From assembly GCF_018709685.1 (NCBI RefSeq), contig NZ_JABDHQ010000003.1, positions 166,419-230,418 of the forward strand: 64,000 nt of DNA, written 5' to 3'. A program made the translations under genes and the position numbers. Position 1 is the first letter of the stretch. Each line of letters starts with the position of its first letter. Shown one piece after another: positions 1-6,940 of the stretch. A model generated the notes under the pieces. The model worked only from the letters and a program-made list of their open reading frames with translations, had not been told where the DNA came from and made no database searches. This DNA comes from Akkermansia muciniphila. GTDB taxonomy: Bacteria > Verrucomicrobiota > Verrucomicrobiia > Verrucomicrobiales > Akkermansiaceae.

Positions 1-1318
1 AGAACGTGACCACGCATTGCACGGAGAGGATATTGGCGGAGTTGACGTCATCCCGCCCGGAAGGATTTTTCACATACTGGTAGGAAGGCTGGATCAGGCA
101 GTACGGCGTAATGGAAAAGCTGTACGTGCATTCCAGAATCATTTCCCGGTCATGCCCGGGCCGCGTTTCCGCCAGCGTGCCGGAATCCGGCTTGCTCACG
201 GAGAAGCCTACGCCCAGAAAGTTGCCGTCCGCCTCTTTCAGGCCGGTCATGATTTCCAGGGGCTTCTTGAAAACCACCCCGGCGGATGCCTGGGCTTCCG
301 CCCCGCAGATGTTGCCTGATTCCGCGCTGCTCCACCCGGCGCGTGCGAACAGGGCGAACGGACTGCTGCCCAAGTCCTGCTCCAGGTTGAACGCCACGCC
401 GCCGTGGTTCCTGCCGTCCGCATGGAACATGAACGGCTGGAGGCGGTACGTGCCCGTGCCGATTCCGAAGGCTTTTTCATGCGTCCAGCCGATTTCACCG
501 AGCAGGTTGAAGGATTTCCCGGTGGTGTTGTGGAACGGGTTGCGGCGCGGTTCATTGTCCATCATGTTGCCGCCCACCTGGATGAACCAGTTATCATTGA
601 ACTGGTACTGCCCCACAAACCCGAAGTTGGAGTCCCCCAGCGGAAGCACCTGGTTGTTGACGAAGGGAGCGCTGCCGAACTGCCCGAAGGTGGTGTTGGC
701 GTACGTATTGGCGTCAAAGTAGTTCGTCTGGTTGACCATGCCGCCCATGATGACCAGCCGGCCGTCCATGAATCCCTGGGAAAGGAGCAGTTCCGGCAGG
801 TAGAAATAGCCGTCTTCAAAAACGTCGCAATTGGCGGGGCCGCTCGCGCCCCAGGAATCATCCAGCGTGGTGCGGTGCGTGTGCCTGTTCAGGGCCACGG
901 ATCCGGAAAGCTCGCTCTTGATCCAGGTGCCCTGGTTGCGGCTGGATTGGAACAGCTGCAACCCGGCCTGGGCGTGGAACTTGTACCAGCTCTGGCTGGA
1001 ACCCGCGGTCTCATCGTTCGGGGCGGCATGGTGGCCCCTGGTATACAGGAACGCCTGTTCCACCAGGAACTGGAAACCGGCTTTCTCATAAGCTCCCTTG
1101 TGCAGATCCGTCAGGGCCCTGGTCAGCAGGTCGTCCGGAATGGGCGTGCTTTCGTCGCCGTACTCGTCTCCGAACAGGTCGATGTCGTCCAGAATGGAAC
1201 CTTTGCCTTCAGCCTCTTCCGCGGCCGGAGCGGCGGCGGTAGCGGCTACGGATGCCGTACCGGCCATGCAGAAGCCGGAACAGGCCAGCAGGGCGGGTAT
1301 CATGTAGCGTTTCTTCAT
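1..1318 (-). CDS. OprB-family outer-membrane porin, 3' end just outside the window
   Basis: Reading from the ATG at 1318 the frame is open to the left edge and the last visible residues are VVTF. A C-terminal Phe is the usual end of an outer-membrane beta-barrel, so probably only the stop codon is missing. The N-terminus (MKKRYMIPALLACSGFCMAG) is a signal peptide, followed by an Ala/Glu-rich stretch. The C-terminal half has OprB-type features: GGVAFNLEQDLG, LFARAGW, and near the end ITPYCLIQPSYQYVKNPSG. OprB proteins are diffusion channels, best known for sugars. It lies 42 bp downstream of a small Cys-rich ORF whose promoter carries a DtxR-type operator, so metal-controlled expression and a metal-uptake role are possible; that is inference. 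Confidence 0.75.
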   Translation of the reverse strand, partial: MKKRYMIPALLACSGFCMAGTASVAATAAAPAAEEAEGKGSILDDIDLFGDEYGDESTPIPDDLLTRALTDLHKGAYEKAGFQFLVEQAFLYTRGHHAAPNDETAGSSQSWYKFHAQAGLQLFQSSRNQGTWIKSELSGSVALNRHTHRTTLDDSWGASGPANCDVFEDGYFYLPELLLSQGFMDGRLVIMGGMVNQTNYFDANTYANTTFGQFGSAPFVNNQVLPLGDSNFGFVGQYQFNDNWFIQVGGNMMDNEPRRNPFHNTTGKSFNLLGEIGWTHEKAFGIGTGTYRLQPFMFHADGRNHGGVAFNLEQDLGSSPFALFARAGWSSAESGNICGAEAQASAGVVFKKPLEIMTGLKEADGNFLGVGFSVSKPDSGTLAETRPGHDREMILECTYSFSITPYCLIQPSYQYVKNPSGRDDVNSANILSVQCVVTF

Positions 1319-1360
1319 AGTAATGCTGTTTCTTGAGTCTTCCTCGTCAATCGCGGATAT

Positions 1361-1561
1361 TCAGTCCTCCATGGAGGAGCATTCCTGCTCCCGGCCCGCG
1401 GGGGGCTGCGTATTCACGGCTTTGCCGCATGCGCCCATACAGAATTCACAGTCTCCGCAAAGCAGGCGGTACCTGGGACGCCGGACGAGCAGCCCGGCCA
1501 GTTTCCGGTACCGGGAAACCCGGTGGAAGAAACGGTGAAGTCCTGTATGGGTCAAGTTCAT
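1361..1561 (-). CDS. small Cys-rich protein, hypothetical
   Basis: This is a 66-residue ORF from the ATG at 1561; a TTG at 1573 in the same frame would add four residues. I recognise no family. The N-terminal half is basic (RVSRYRKLAGLLVRRPRYR) and the middle holds a C-x2-C-x2-C-x3-C cluster in CGDCEFCMGACGKAV, which could bind a metal. There is no membrane segment, so it is not the usual FeoB-associated Cys-rich membrane protein. It sits directly under a promoter with a DtxR-type operator and ends 42 bp before the porin start, so the two are probably co-transcribed. If it is not translated, the interval is a leader of about 245 nt for the porin. Confidence 0.4.
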   Translation of the reverse strand: MNLTHTGLHRFFHRVSRYRKLAGLLVRRPRYRLLCGDCEFCMGACGKAVNTQPPAGREQECSSMED

Positions 1562-1572
1562 GCAACACGGCA

Positions 1573-1601
1573 AAGTTAGATAGAACTAACTATTAGGTCA
1601 A
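1573..1601 (-). promoter_or_regulatory. promoter overlapped by DtxR-type operator
   Basis: On the minus strand TTGACC (1601-1596) and TAACTT (1578-1573) are separated by 17 bp. A 16-bp dyad, GTTAG-N6-CTAAC at 1575-1590, covers the spacer and the -10 element. A metal-loaded repressor here would block RNA polymerase. The predicted start of transcription, about 1566, leaves only a few bases before the ATG at 1561. Confidence 0.65.
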
Positions 1602-1721
1602 CCTTTTTTCTCCGGGCCCTCCTCTTCTTCCCCAAGCTCCCGCCATGAAGCATGATTTATAGTTTCATTACGATCAATGACTTGAAAAACATCCGGAAAT
1701 ATTTTCCGGCCCAATAAAAAA

Positions 1722-1737
1722 ATTAGTTAAAACTAAT
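1722..1737. promoter_or_regulatory. DtxR-type operator, no clear target gene
   Basis: ATTAG-N6-CTAAT has the same 16-bp geometry as the sites at 1575, 2323 and 2421. I see no good -35/-10 pair at matching spacing on either strand. A short palindrome (CCGGAAA-tat-TTTCCGG, 1693-1709) lies next to it. The surrounding 1602-1850 contains no ORF I can support. Confidence 0.5.
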
Positions 1738-1850
1738 TTATCACTCTGAAATCTCGGAAGCACTGCAAAAAAACAGGCGGGAGGGAGGCCATCCGGCTCT
1801 TCCGCAAAAGGAGCGGCTGCACACCCCCGGTCCGCTCCTCCAGTAATAAC

Positions 1851-1885
1851 GAAGGGATGGTTCATCCCGCATGAACCATCCCTTC
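1851..1885. terminator. perfect 15-bp hairpin 3' of the DtxR-family gene
   Basis: GAAGGGATGGTTCAT is followed by a 5-nt loop and its exact reverse complement. It lies 19 bp beyond the stop of the minus-strand regulator gene. There is no T-run directly after the stem on the minus strand, so it may stabilise the 3' end rather than act as a classical terminator. Confidence 0.6.
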
Positions 1886-1903
1886 AAAAACGATCCGGCT
1901 TTT

Positions 1904-2311
1904 TTATTGCCCCGCTTTCCGGGACTGCTCCGTGAACAGCTTGAATCTGGAAATTTCTTCCAGCGTCATGATGTGTTCAATGCCGCAGGCCACCTCGTCC
2001 GCGCGCTTTTCCTCCATCTTCAGCACCGTAATCAGGAAGTCCTTTACCATGGTGTGGCAGGAGATGACCCGGTCTGCGTAATAACGGCCCTCCCCGGTCA
2101 GGACAATGGGAGAATACTGCATATATTCCACCAGCTTCCGTTCCTTCAACTGCTTCATGGCGAGGGAGACCGAGGGCTTCTTCACGTTCAGGGCCTCCGC
2201 AATCTCCCCCACGGTGGCGCACCCTTTTTCCAGCTCAATGTTGCGGACGGCCTCAATGTAATCCTCCAGACTGTTGCTCAGTTCCAGGGAGGGAAAGTTT
2301 TTGCGTATCAT
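1904..2311 (-). CDS. DtxR/MntR-family metal-dependent repressor
   Basis: A 135-residue protein with an N-terminal winged helix (about residues 12-75; recognition helix near KKPSVSLAMKQLKERKLV) and a helical metal-binding and dimerisation domain. It lacks the C-terminal SH3-like domain of full-length DtxR, as MntR does. By alignment with Bacillus MntR the primary-site ligands are D17, E20, H86, E112 and H113. The position of MntR Glu99 is Cys109 (context VACGIEH), which is what iron-responsive DtxR has (EACRWEH). The site is therefore a mix of Mn-type Asp and Fe-type Cys. An operator overlaps its own start region, implying autoregulation, and further copies flank it. Whether the cofactor is Fe or Mn cannot be read from sequence. 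Confidence 0.92.
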   Translation of the reverse strand: MIRKNFPSLELSNSLEDYIEAVRNIELEKGCATVGEIAEALNVKKPSVSLAMKQLKERKLVEYMQYSPIVLTGEGRYYADRVISCHTMVKDFLITVLKMEEKRADEVACGIEHIMTLEEISRFKLFTEQSRKAGQ

Positions 2312-2322
2312 GACTGATGCTT

Positions 2323-2369
2323 ATTAGGTTTAACTAACAAAACAATAACCCAGCCTCAGTCCAAGTCAA
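2323..2369 (-). promoter_or_regulatory. promoter and autoregulatory operator of the DtxR-family gene
   Basis: On the minus strand TTGACT (2369-2364) and TATTGT (2347-2342) are separated by 16 bp. The dyad ATTAG-N6-CTAAC (2323-2338, plus-strand reading) follows the -10 element and covers the expected transcription start, 12 bp before the ATG at 2311. Confidence 0.6.
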
Positions 2370-2385
2370 TCTCTTCCTCAAAAAA

Positions 2386-2401
2386 ATTAGGCTAAACAAA
2401 C
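2386..2401. promoter_or_regulatory. degenerate DtxR-type operator
   Basis: ATTAGGCTAAACAAAC matches the 16-bp consensus with one change in the right core half-site (CAAA for CTAA). It lies between the two divergent promoters and could assist cooperative binding. Confidence 0.4.
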
Positions 2402-2409
2402 TTTTTTTC

Positions 2410-2438
2410 TTGCAAATTGAGTTAGTAGATACTAACTT
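2410..2438 (+). promoter_or_regulatory. plus-strand promoter overlapped by DtxR-type operator
   Basis: TTGCAA (2410-2415), a 17-bp spacer and TAACTT (2433-2438) form a promoter whose spacer and -10 are covered by GTTAG-N6-CTAAC at 2421-2436. The layout is the same, including the TAACTT box, as the promoter at 1573-1601. The predicted transcription start coincides with an ATG at 2445. Confidence 0.6.
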
Positions 2439-2444
2439 TTACTC

Positions 2445-2666
2445 ATGGTCAGCCCAAACCCGGAAAGAAATCATGAAAGAAAATGCTCCGGCGGCGTTCC
2501 CGCCAGAACGGAGTCCTTCTTCTCCCGGTTTTTTTCCTCCTCGCGCCCCTGCCGCTGCCGGGGCTGTGCCCTGAAATGCTCCGGGAAAAACTGTCCCTCC
2601 GGCAATAAGGGAAAACAGGCACGACCAAACTCCCTGGGGAACGCGTCCACAAACTGTATGGACTAG
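2445..2666 (+). CDS. possible small Cys-containing ORF under metal-regulated promoter
   Basis: A 73-residue ORF starts seven bases after the -10 box, so the transcript would be leaderless. I recognise no family. It contains a Cys cluster (PCRCRGCALKCSGKNC). An alternative in another frame starts at the ATG at 2482 and gives about 41 residues with a hydrophobic stretch (VLLLPVFFLLAPLPLPG). Either could be chance, and the promoter could instead drive a small RNA. Nothing else in 2312-2744 looks coding. Confidence 0.22.
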   Translation: MVSPNPERNHERKCSGGVPARTESFFSRFFSSSRPCRCRGCALKCSGKNCPSGNKGKQARPNSLGNASTNCMD

Positions 2667-2744
2667 TCATCCGGTGCTCTAACACATTATCGCCTAAACA
2701 CGGGCGCGTTCCCCCACCCCTTTTTTCCGTTCCGCGGAACCTTG

Positions 2745-3566
2745 TCAGCGGAGATTCTCCTCCGGGCCGTTATAACCCTCCGGGGTATAACTGCGGATGG
2801 ATACGGCGCCTTCCGCCGTCACGTCCGCCGCATAACATTCCGCATGGCGGAAGCAGGCGCCCAGGTTAACGTACAGCCGTCCGCCCTGTTTTCCGGCAAC
2901 CGCCCGGCGGTGCAGATGGCCAAAAATGACGACTTTCGCCTCCGGGAAAAAGCGGTCCGTAAATTGCCGCATGCGCCGCATCATCGTCAGCCACGCCAGA
3001 AGAATCTGCACGGGCCGCTCCGGCGGCCACGCGGAATGGGCCAGGAAACGCACCAGCTTATTCCCGCTCGTCCCGGAACGCGTATCAATGGGGGGCACCA
3101 GCACGCTCATGGCGCGCGCCAGTTCCAGCCGCTGCCGCAAATCCGTGTCCGCCTCCGGAAACGCGGCGATCAGGTTACGGGCGGCCTGCTTGTTCTTCAA
3201 ATACTCCCAGCCCCACGGGGCCACCTCCTTGAACAGGGCATGGCCGTGCAGGGCGCAAATGCGGCCCCTCTGCAATTTCAGCAGCCCGGCCTCTTCATCC
3301 GGATCATGGTTGCCCGCCAGCAGAAGGGGACGGACTCCGGCAGCACGGCACATTTGCAGAAAGCGGGCGCGTTTTTCCAGCCCTTCCTTCCGGTACGGGC
3401 TTTCACGGGTTTCACTGAGGTCTCCGCACACCACCAGATGGGTGCACCCTTCCAGCAGGAAGGCCAGTTCCTCCGGCTGCCGGACCAGGGCCTTGGCATG
3501 GCCCAAGTGGATGTCTGAAACGAACCGGGCGCGCTCCCCCGGAGCAAGAGCAAGTTCCTGAATCAT
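2745..3566 (-). CDS. calcineurin-like metallophosphoesterase
   Basis: A 273-residue protein from the ATG at 3566 (MIQELALAPGE); an in-frame start at 3599 would overlap the upstream gene and adds an unlikely tail. The metallophosphoesterase motifs are in order: SDIHLGH, GDLSE, GNHD and, near the C-terminus, GHLHR, giving the ligands for a two-metal centre. The substrate cannot be told from sequence; related cytosolic enzymes act on nucleotides or phosphodiesters. It is the second gene of a short minus-strand pair with rlmB, 32 bp apart. Confidence 0.85.
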   Translation of the reverse strand: MIQELALAPGERARFVSDIHLGHAKALVRQPEELAFLLEGCTHLVVCGDLSETRESPYRKEGLEKRARFLQMCRAAGVRPLLLAGNHDPDEEAGLLKLQRGRICALHGHALFKEVAPWGWEYLKNKQAARNLIAAFPEADTDLRQRLELARAMSVLVPPIDTRSGTSGNKLVRFLAHSAWPPERPVQILLAWLTMMRRMRQFTDRFFPEAKVVIFGHLHRRAVAGKQGGRLYVNLGACFRHAECYAADVTAEGAVSIRSYTPEGYNGPEENLR

Positions 3567-3598
3567 AAGGGCGGCGGAGGTAGAAAAACAACAGAGCA

Positions 3599-4186
3599 TC
3601 AGGAGCGCAGCCGCTGCCGCACCATCTCATACAGGCACACGCCCGTAGCCACGGACACGTTCAGGCACGGAACGCTTCCCCTCATGGGAATCCGCAGCAG
3701 GAAGTCACAGTTCTCTTCCGTCAGACGCCTCATGCCTTCCCCTTCCGCGCCCATCACCAGCGCGGCCGGACCCGTGAAATCCGTTTCATACAGGTCGCGG
3801 TCCCCCTTGTCCGAGGTGCCGAAAATCCAGATGCCGCGGCTCTGAAGCTGTTTCATGGCGCGCGCCAGGTTGGTCACCTGGATGAAGGGCACTTTTTCCG
3901 CGGCCCCCACGGAGACGCGCAGCACGGTTTCCGTAATGCCCACGGACTTGTCCCGGGGGGCAATCACGGCATCCACGCCCGCACCGTCCGCCGTGCGAAG
4001 AATGGCCCCCAGGTTGTGGGGGTCCTGCACGCAGTCAAGAATCAGCAGCAGGGGGTTGGGGGCGTTGTCCAGAATCCCGTCCAGAGCGTCTTCTCCCAGC
4101 GCCTTGACGGCAATTTTTGCCGGGGCGCTCCGCACGTGCTTGTTCCGCCGCGCCTCCTGTTCGTTCCCTTGGGGTCTCATGCCCAT
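3599..4186 (-). CDS. rlmB: TrmH/SpoU-family 23S rRNA 2'-O-methyltransferase, RlmB-like
   Basis: A 195-residue SPOUT methyltransferase. The three conserved motifs are present: motif 1 around [15 protein letters not shown], motif 2 [12 protein letters not shown] and motif 3 [20 protein letters not shown], where the knot binds SAM. RlmB methylates the 2'-OH of a conserved guanosine (Gm2251 in E. coli) in the peptidyl-transferase centre. At 195 residues it is shorter than the usual roughly 245, because it has only a basic tail in place of the N-terminal substrate-binding domain; specificity is therefore less certain. It is divergent from nadB. Confidence 0.8.
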   Translation of the reverse strand: MGMRPQGNEQEARRNKHVRSAPAKIAVKALGEDALDGILDNAPNPLLLILDCVQDPHNLGAILRTADGAGVDAVIAPRDKSVGITETVLRVSVGAAEKVPFIQVTNLARAMKQLQSRGIWIFGTSDKGDRDLYETDFTGPAALVMGAEGEGMRRLTEENCDFLLRIPMRGSVPCLNVSVATGVCLYEMVRQRLRS

Positions 4187-4289
4187 GAATTAGCGTGTTT
4201 CACGCCTCTTTTCCAGACAAATATGCCCCGGCGCCCCATCATTGGGCGTGACTTGCGGCCCCCCGGCATGGTACAGTTCCGTACCATTC

Positions 4290-5897
4290 ATGATGAAGAC
4301 GAGCGACTTTTTAGTCATTGGGGCCGGGGTTGCCGGGTTGAGTTTCGCCCTGAGAGCGGCGGAACACGGCAAGGTTGCAGTCATTACAAAAGGCAAATTT
4401 CTGGATTGCAGTTCCGCCAAGGCGCAGGGCGGCATCGCCGCCGTATGGGACCGCAATGATTCCTTTGAAGACCATGTGGCGGACACGCTGGACGCCGGCG
4501 CGGGCCTCTGCAATGAGCAGGCCGTACGCACCATCGTGGAGGAAGGCCCCGGCGCCATCCGGGAACTGCTGGAATGGGGCGTGAATTTTGACCCCGGCAA
4601 CCAGGGGGAGGATTACGAACTGGCCCGGGAGGGCGGCCATACCAAGCGGCGCATCCTGCACGCCAAGGACGCCACCGGGCTGGAGATCACCTCCAAGCTG
4701 CTGGAGGCGGCCAAGCTGCACCCCAACATTGAACTGCTGGAAGACCACTTCGCCATCGACCTGATTACGACGACCAAGCTGGGCCTGGTCACGGAAGACC
4801 GCGTGCTAGGGGCCTACGTGCTGGACCGCAGCTCCGGGGAAGTGGAAATTTTCCGGTCGGACCGCGTCCTGCTCGCCACGGGCGGCTGCGGGCGGGTGTA
4901 CCTGTACACCACCAATAATGATTCCGCCACGGGGGACGGCGTAGCCATGGCCTGGCGCGCGGGCGCCACCATTGCCAACATGGAATTCGTGCAGTTCCAC
5001 CCCACCTGCTTTTTCAACACCCGCGCGGAGGGAGCGGAAGCGCGTTCCTTCCTCATTTCCGAAGCCGTACGCGGCGAAGGCGGTGTGCTGATCGGCGCGG
5101 ACGGGAAGGAATTCATGCACAAGTACGATCCCCGCAAGTCCCTGGCTCCGCGCGACATCACGGCCCGCGCCGTGGATTCCGAGATGAAGCGGACGGGCAG
5201 CATGTGCGTTTACCTGGACATCTCCCACAAGCCGGAGGGCTTCGTCCAGGAACGCTTCCCCCTGATTTACGAGACCTGCAACCGCTACGGCATTGACCCC
5301 GCCAGGGAACCCATCCCCGTAGTCCCCGCGGCGCATTTCCAGTGCGGCGGCGTGCTGACGGACGTCAACGGCCAGACGAGCCTGGACGGCCTTTACGCCG
5401 CCGGGGAAACCGGCTGCACCGGGCTTCACGGAGCCAACCGCCTGGCCTCCAATTCCCTGCTGGAATGCGTGGTGGTGGCCAAGCGCGCGCTGAACTCCAT
5501 GCTGGCCCTCCAGCCTCTGCGGAAGGATGCCCCCACTTCCTACGACATCCCCGCGTGGCACCACGGAGACACCGCCCTGCCGGATGAACTTTCCGTCATC
5601 TATCACAATTGGGATGAAATCCGCCGCTTGATGTGGGATTATGTTTCCATTGTCCGGACTAACAAAAGGCTGGACCGCGCGGCCACGCGCCTGCGGATGC
5701 TGCACCGCGAGGTGAAGGACTTCTACTGGGGGTACCGCATCACGCCGGATATCCTGGAACTCCGCAACCTGGTGGCGGTGGCCTCCCTGATCGTGGACTG
5801 CGCCATGCGCCGCAATGAAAGCCGCGGCCTCCACTTCAACACGGATTATCCCGGCAAGCTGGATCACCGCTTCGTCACTCAACTGCACCGATGGTAA
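4290..5897 (+). CDS. nadB: L-aspartate oxidase
   Basis: A 535-residue FAD enzyme that oxidises L-aspartate to iminoaspartate, the first step of de novo NAD synthesis. I use the ATG at 4290 (MMKTSDFLVIGAGVAGL); an upstream in-frame start adds 16 unlike residues. Visible features are the dinucleotide fold VIGAGVAGLSFAL, the substrate region PRDITARAVDSEMKR and the C-terminal FAD segment YAAGETGCTGLHGANRLASN, typical of the succinate dehydrogenase/fumarate reductase flavoprotein family. NadA and NadC are not in the window. The 3' end overlaps the next gene by 7 bp, suggesting co-transcription. Confidence 0.95.
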   Translation: MMKTSDFLVIGAGVAGLSFALRAAEHGKVAVITKGKFLDCSSAKAQGGIAAVWDRNDSFEDHVADTLDAGAGLCNEQAVRTIVEEGPGAIRELLEWGVNFDPGNQGEDYELAREGGHTKRRILHAKDATGLEITSKLLEAAKLHPNIELLEDHFAIDLITTTKLGLVTEDRVLGAYVLDRSSGEVEIFRSDRVLLATGGCGRVYLYTTNNDSATGDGVAMAWRAGATIANMEFVQFHPTCFFNTRAEGAEARSFLISEAVRGEGGVLIGADGKEFMHKYDPRKSLAPRDITARAVDSEMKRTGSMCVYLDISHKPEGFVQERFPLIYETCNRYGIDPAREPIPVVPAAHFQCGGVLTDVNGQTSLDGLYAAGETGCTGLHGANRLASNSLLECVVVAKRALNSMLALQPLRKDAPTSYDIPAWHHGDTALPDELSVIYHNWDEIRRLMWDYVSIVRTNKRLDRAATRLRMLHREVKDFYWGYRITPDILELRNLVAVASLIVDCAMRRNESRGLHFNTDYPGKLDHRFVTQLHRW

Positions 5898-6922
5898 ACC
5901 ACTGGCAACGTCAACAGGCATTCCGGAAGGGTTCCCCTGGGAACTCCTTCCTTTCCGCATGCCTGCTTGCCTTGCTGGCGCTGGTCCCCGCGGGGGTTGT
6001 CCGGGCGGACATCCAGACAGGCCGGAGCGCCACCCGCGCCCTGGCGGACAGCCCCGCCCGGCCCAAAGGCCCGGTCATCATCACCCCCACGCAGCGGGAC
6101 CCGCTCCCCAGGGTCATCGTCAAATCCCCCACTACGGCGCCCGGCGGCAAACGCCCCGCTCCCCAGCCCCGCATCCTTCCCCGGACGGCCCCGCAAAGTC
6201 CCGGCACCTATCCCTGGCGGCTCAACATCACCGCCACGGTTTTCTGGGTGGGGGAAGATTCCACCGCGCGCAATCCGGTAGCCAACCACAAGAGTTCCTG
6301 GGACTCCGCGTGGCGGGAAAACTTCGGCGGATTTGACGATCCCAACCCCGTGTGCCGCACCACGGATTTCCGCCCAAAGACGTTTATCCCCCAGCAGAAC
6401 CCCTTTTACGTGGCCCTGCCGTACAATGACGTCTCCAAGGGGGAGCACAAGGTGGAGGCCTCACGGGTGATTCCCTGGTTCCGCCGGGAATACACGGAAA
6501 AAGGGCAGTCCGTCTGCAAGGGCAGATGGGTGCAGATCGTGTACAATAAGCGCAGCTGCTTTGCCCAATGGGAGGATTGCGGCCCCTTTACCACGGAAGA
6601 CTGGCCCTACGTCTTTGGAGACAAGCCCCCGGTCAATACCCAGAACAAGGGCGCGGGCATAGACATCTCCCCCGCCGTGCGGGACTACCTGGGCATCACC
6701 GGCGGGACGGCCACCGTCCACTGGCGCTTTGTGGAATTTTACCGCATCCCCCGCGGGCCATGGTCCAGGTGGGGGGATAACAACCCCTTTGTCAATCCCG
6801 ATACGGCCTCCCGAAGAAAGGCCCTCAAATCCCAGGAAGACCGCCTGCGCCTGCAGCAGGAGGCCATCCAGAGGGAGCTGTTGAAGGACCCCCAGAAGCT
6901 CAGGAGGGAACTCCAGGGATAG
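5891..6922 (+). CDS. secreted protein with a possible RlpA-like double-psi barrel
   Basis: A 343-residue protein with a signal peptide (hydrophobic core about residues 19-37, FLSACLLALLALVPAGVVRA) and a Pro-rich linker to about residue 105. A globular part follows, with VQIVYNKRSCFAQWEDCGPF and, later, GAGIDISPAVRDYLGI. That last pattern resembles the Asp-Leu-Ser block of RlpA-like double-psi beta-barrels, so a cell-wall or envelope role is possible. The C-terminus is a charged helix rich in Arg/Gln. It overlaps the nadB 3' end and precedes a glycosyltransferase gene by 18 bp. The function is unknown. Confidence 0.6.
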   Translation: MVNHWQRQQAFRKGSPGNSFLSACLLALLALVPAGVVRADIQTGRSATRALADSPARPKGPVIITPTQRDPLPRVIVKSPTTAPGGKRPAPQPRILPRTAPQSPGTYPWRLNITATVFWVGEDSTARNPVANHKSSWDSAWRENFGGFDDPNPVCRTTDFRPKTFIPQQNPFYVALPYNDVSKGEHKVEASRVIPWFRREYTEKGQSVCKGRWVQIVYNKRSCFAQWEDCGPFTTEDWPYVFGDKPPVNTQNKGAGIDISPAVRDYLGITGGTATVHWRFVEFYRIPRGPWSRWGDNNPFVNPDTASRRKALKSQEDRLRLQQEAIQRELLKDPQKLRRELQG

Positions 6923-6940
6923 CCCCGTGCCGCCGCGGCC

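Noticed and set aside
1674..1865. Minus-strand ORF of 63 residues next to the DtxR-type sites
   Set aside because: It begins within the perfect hairpin and crosses the operator at 1722; no motif.
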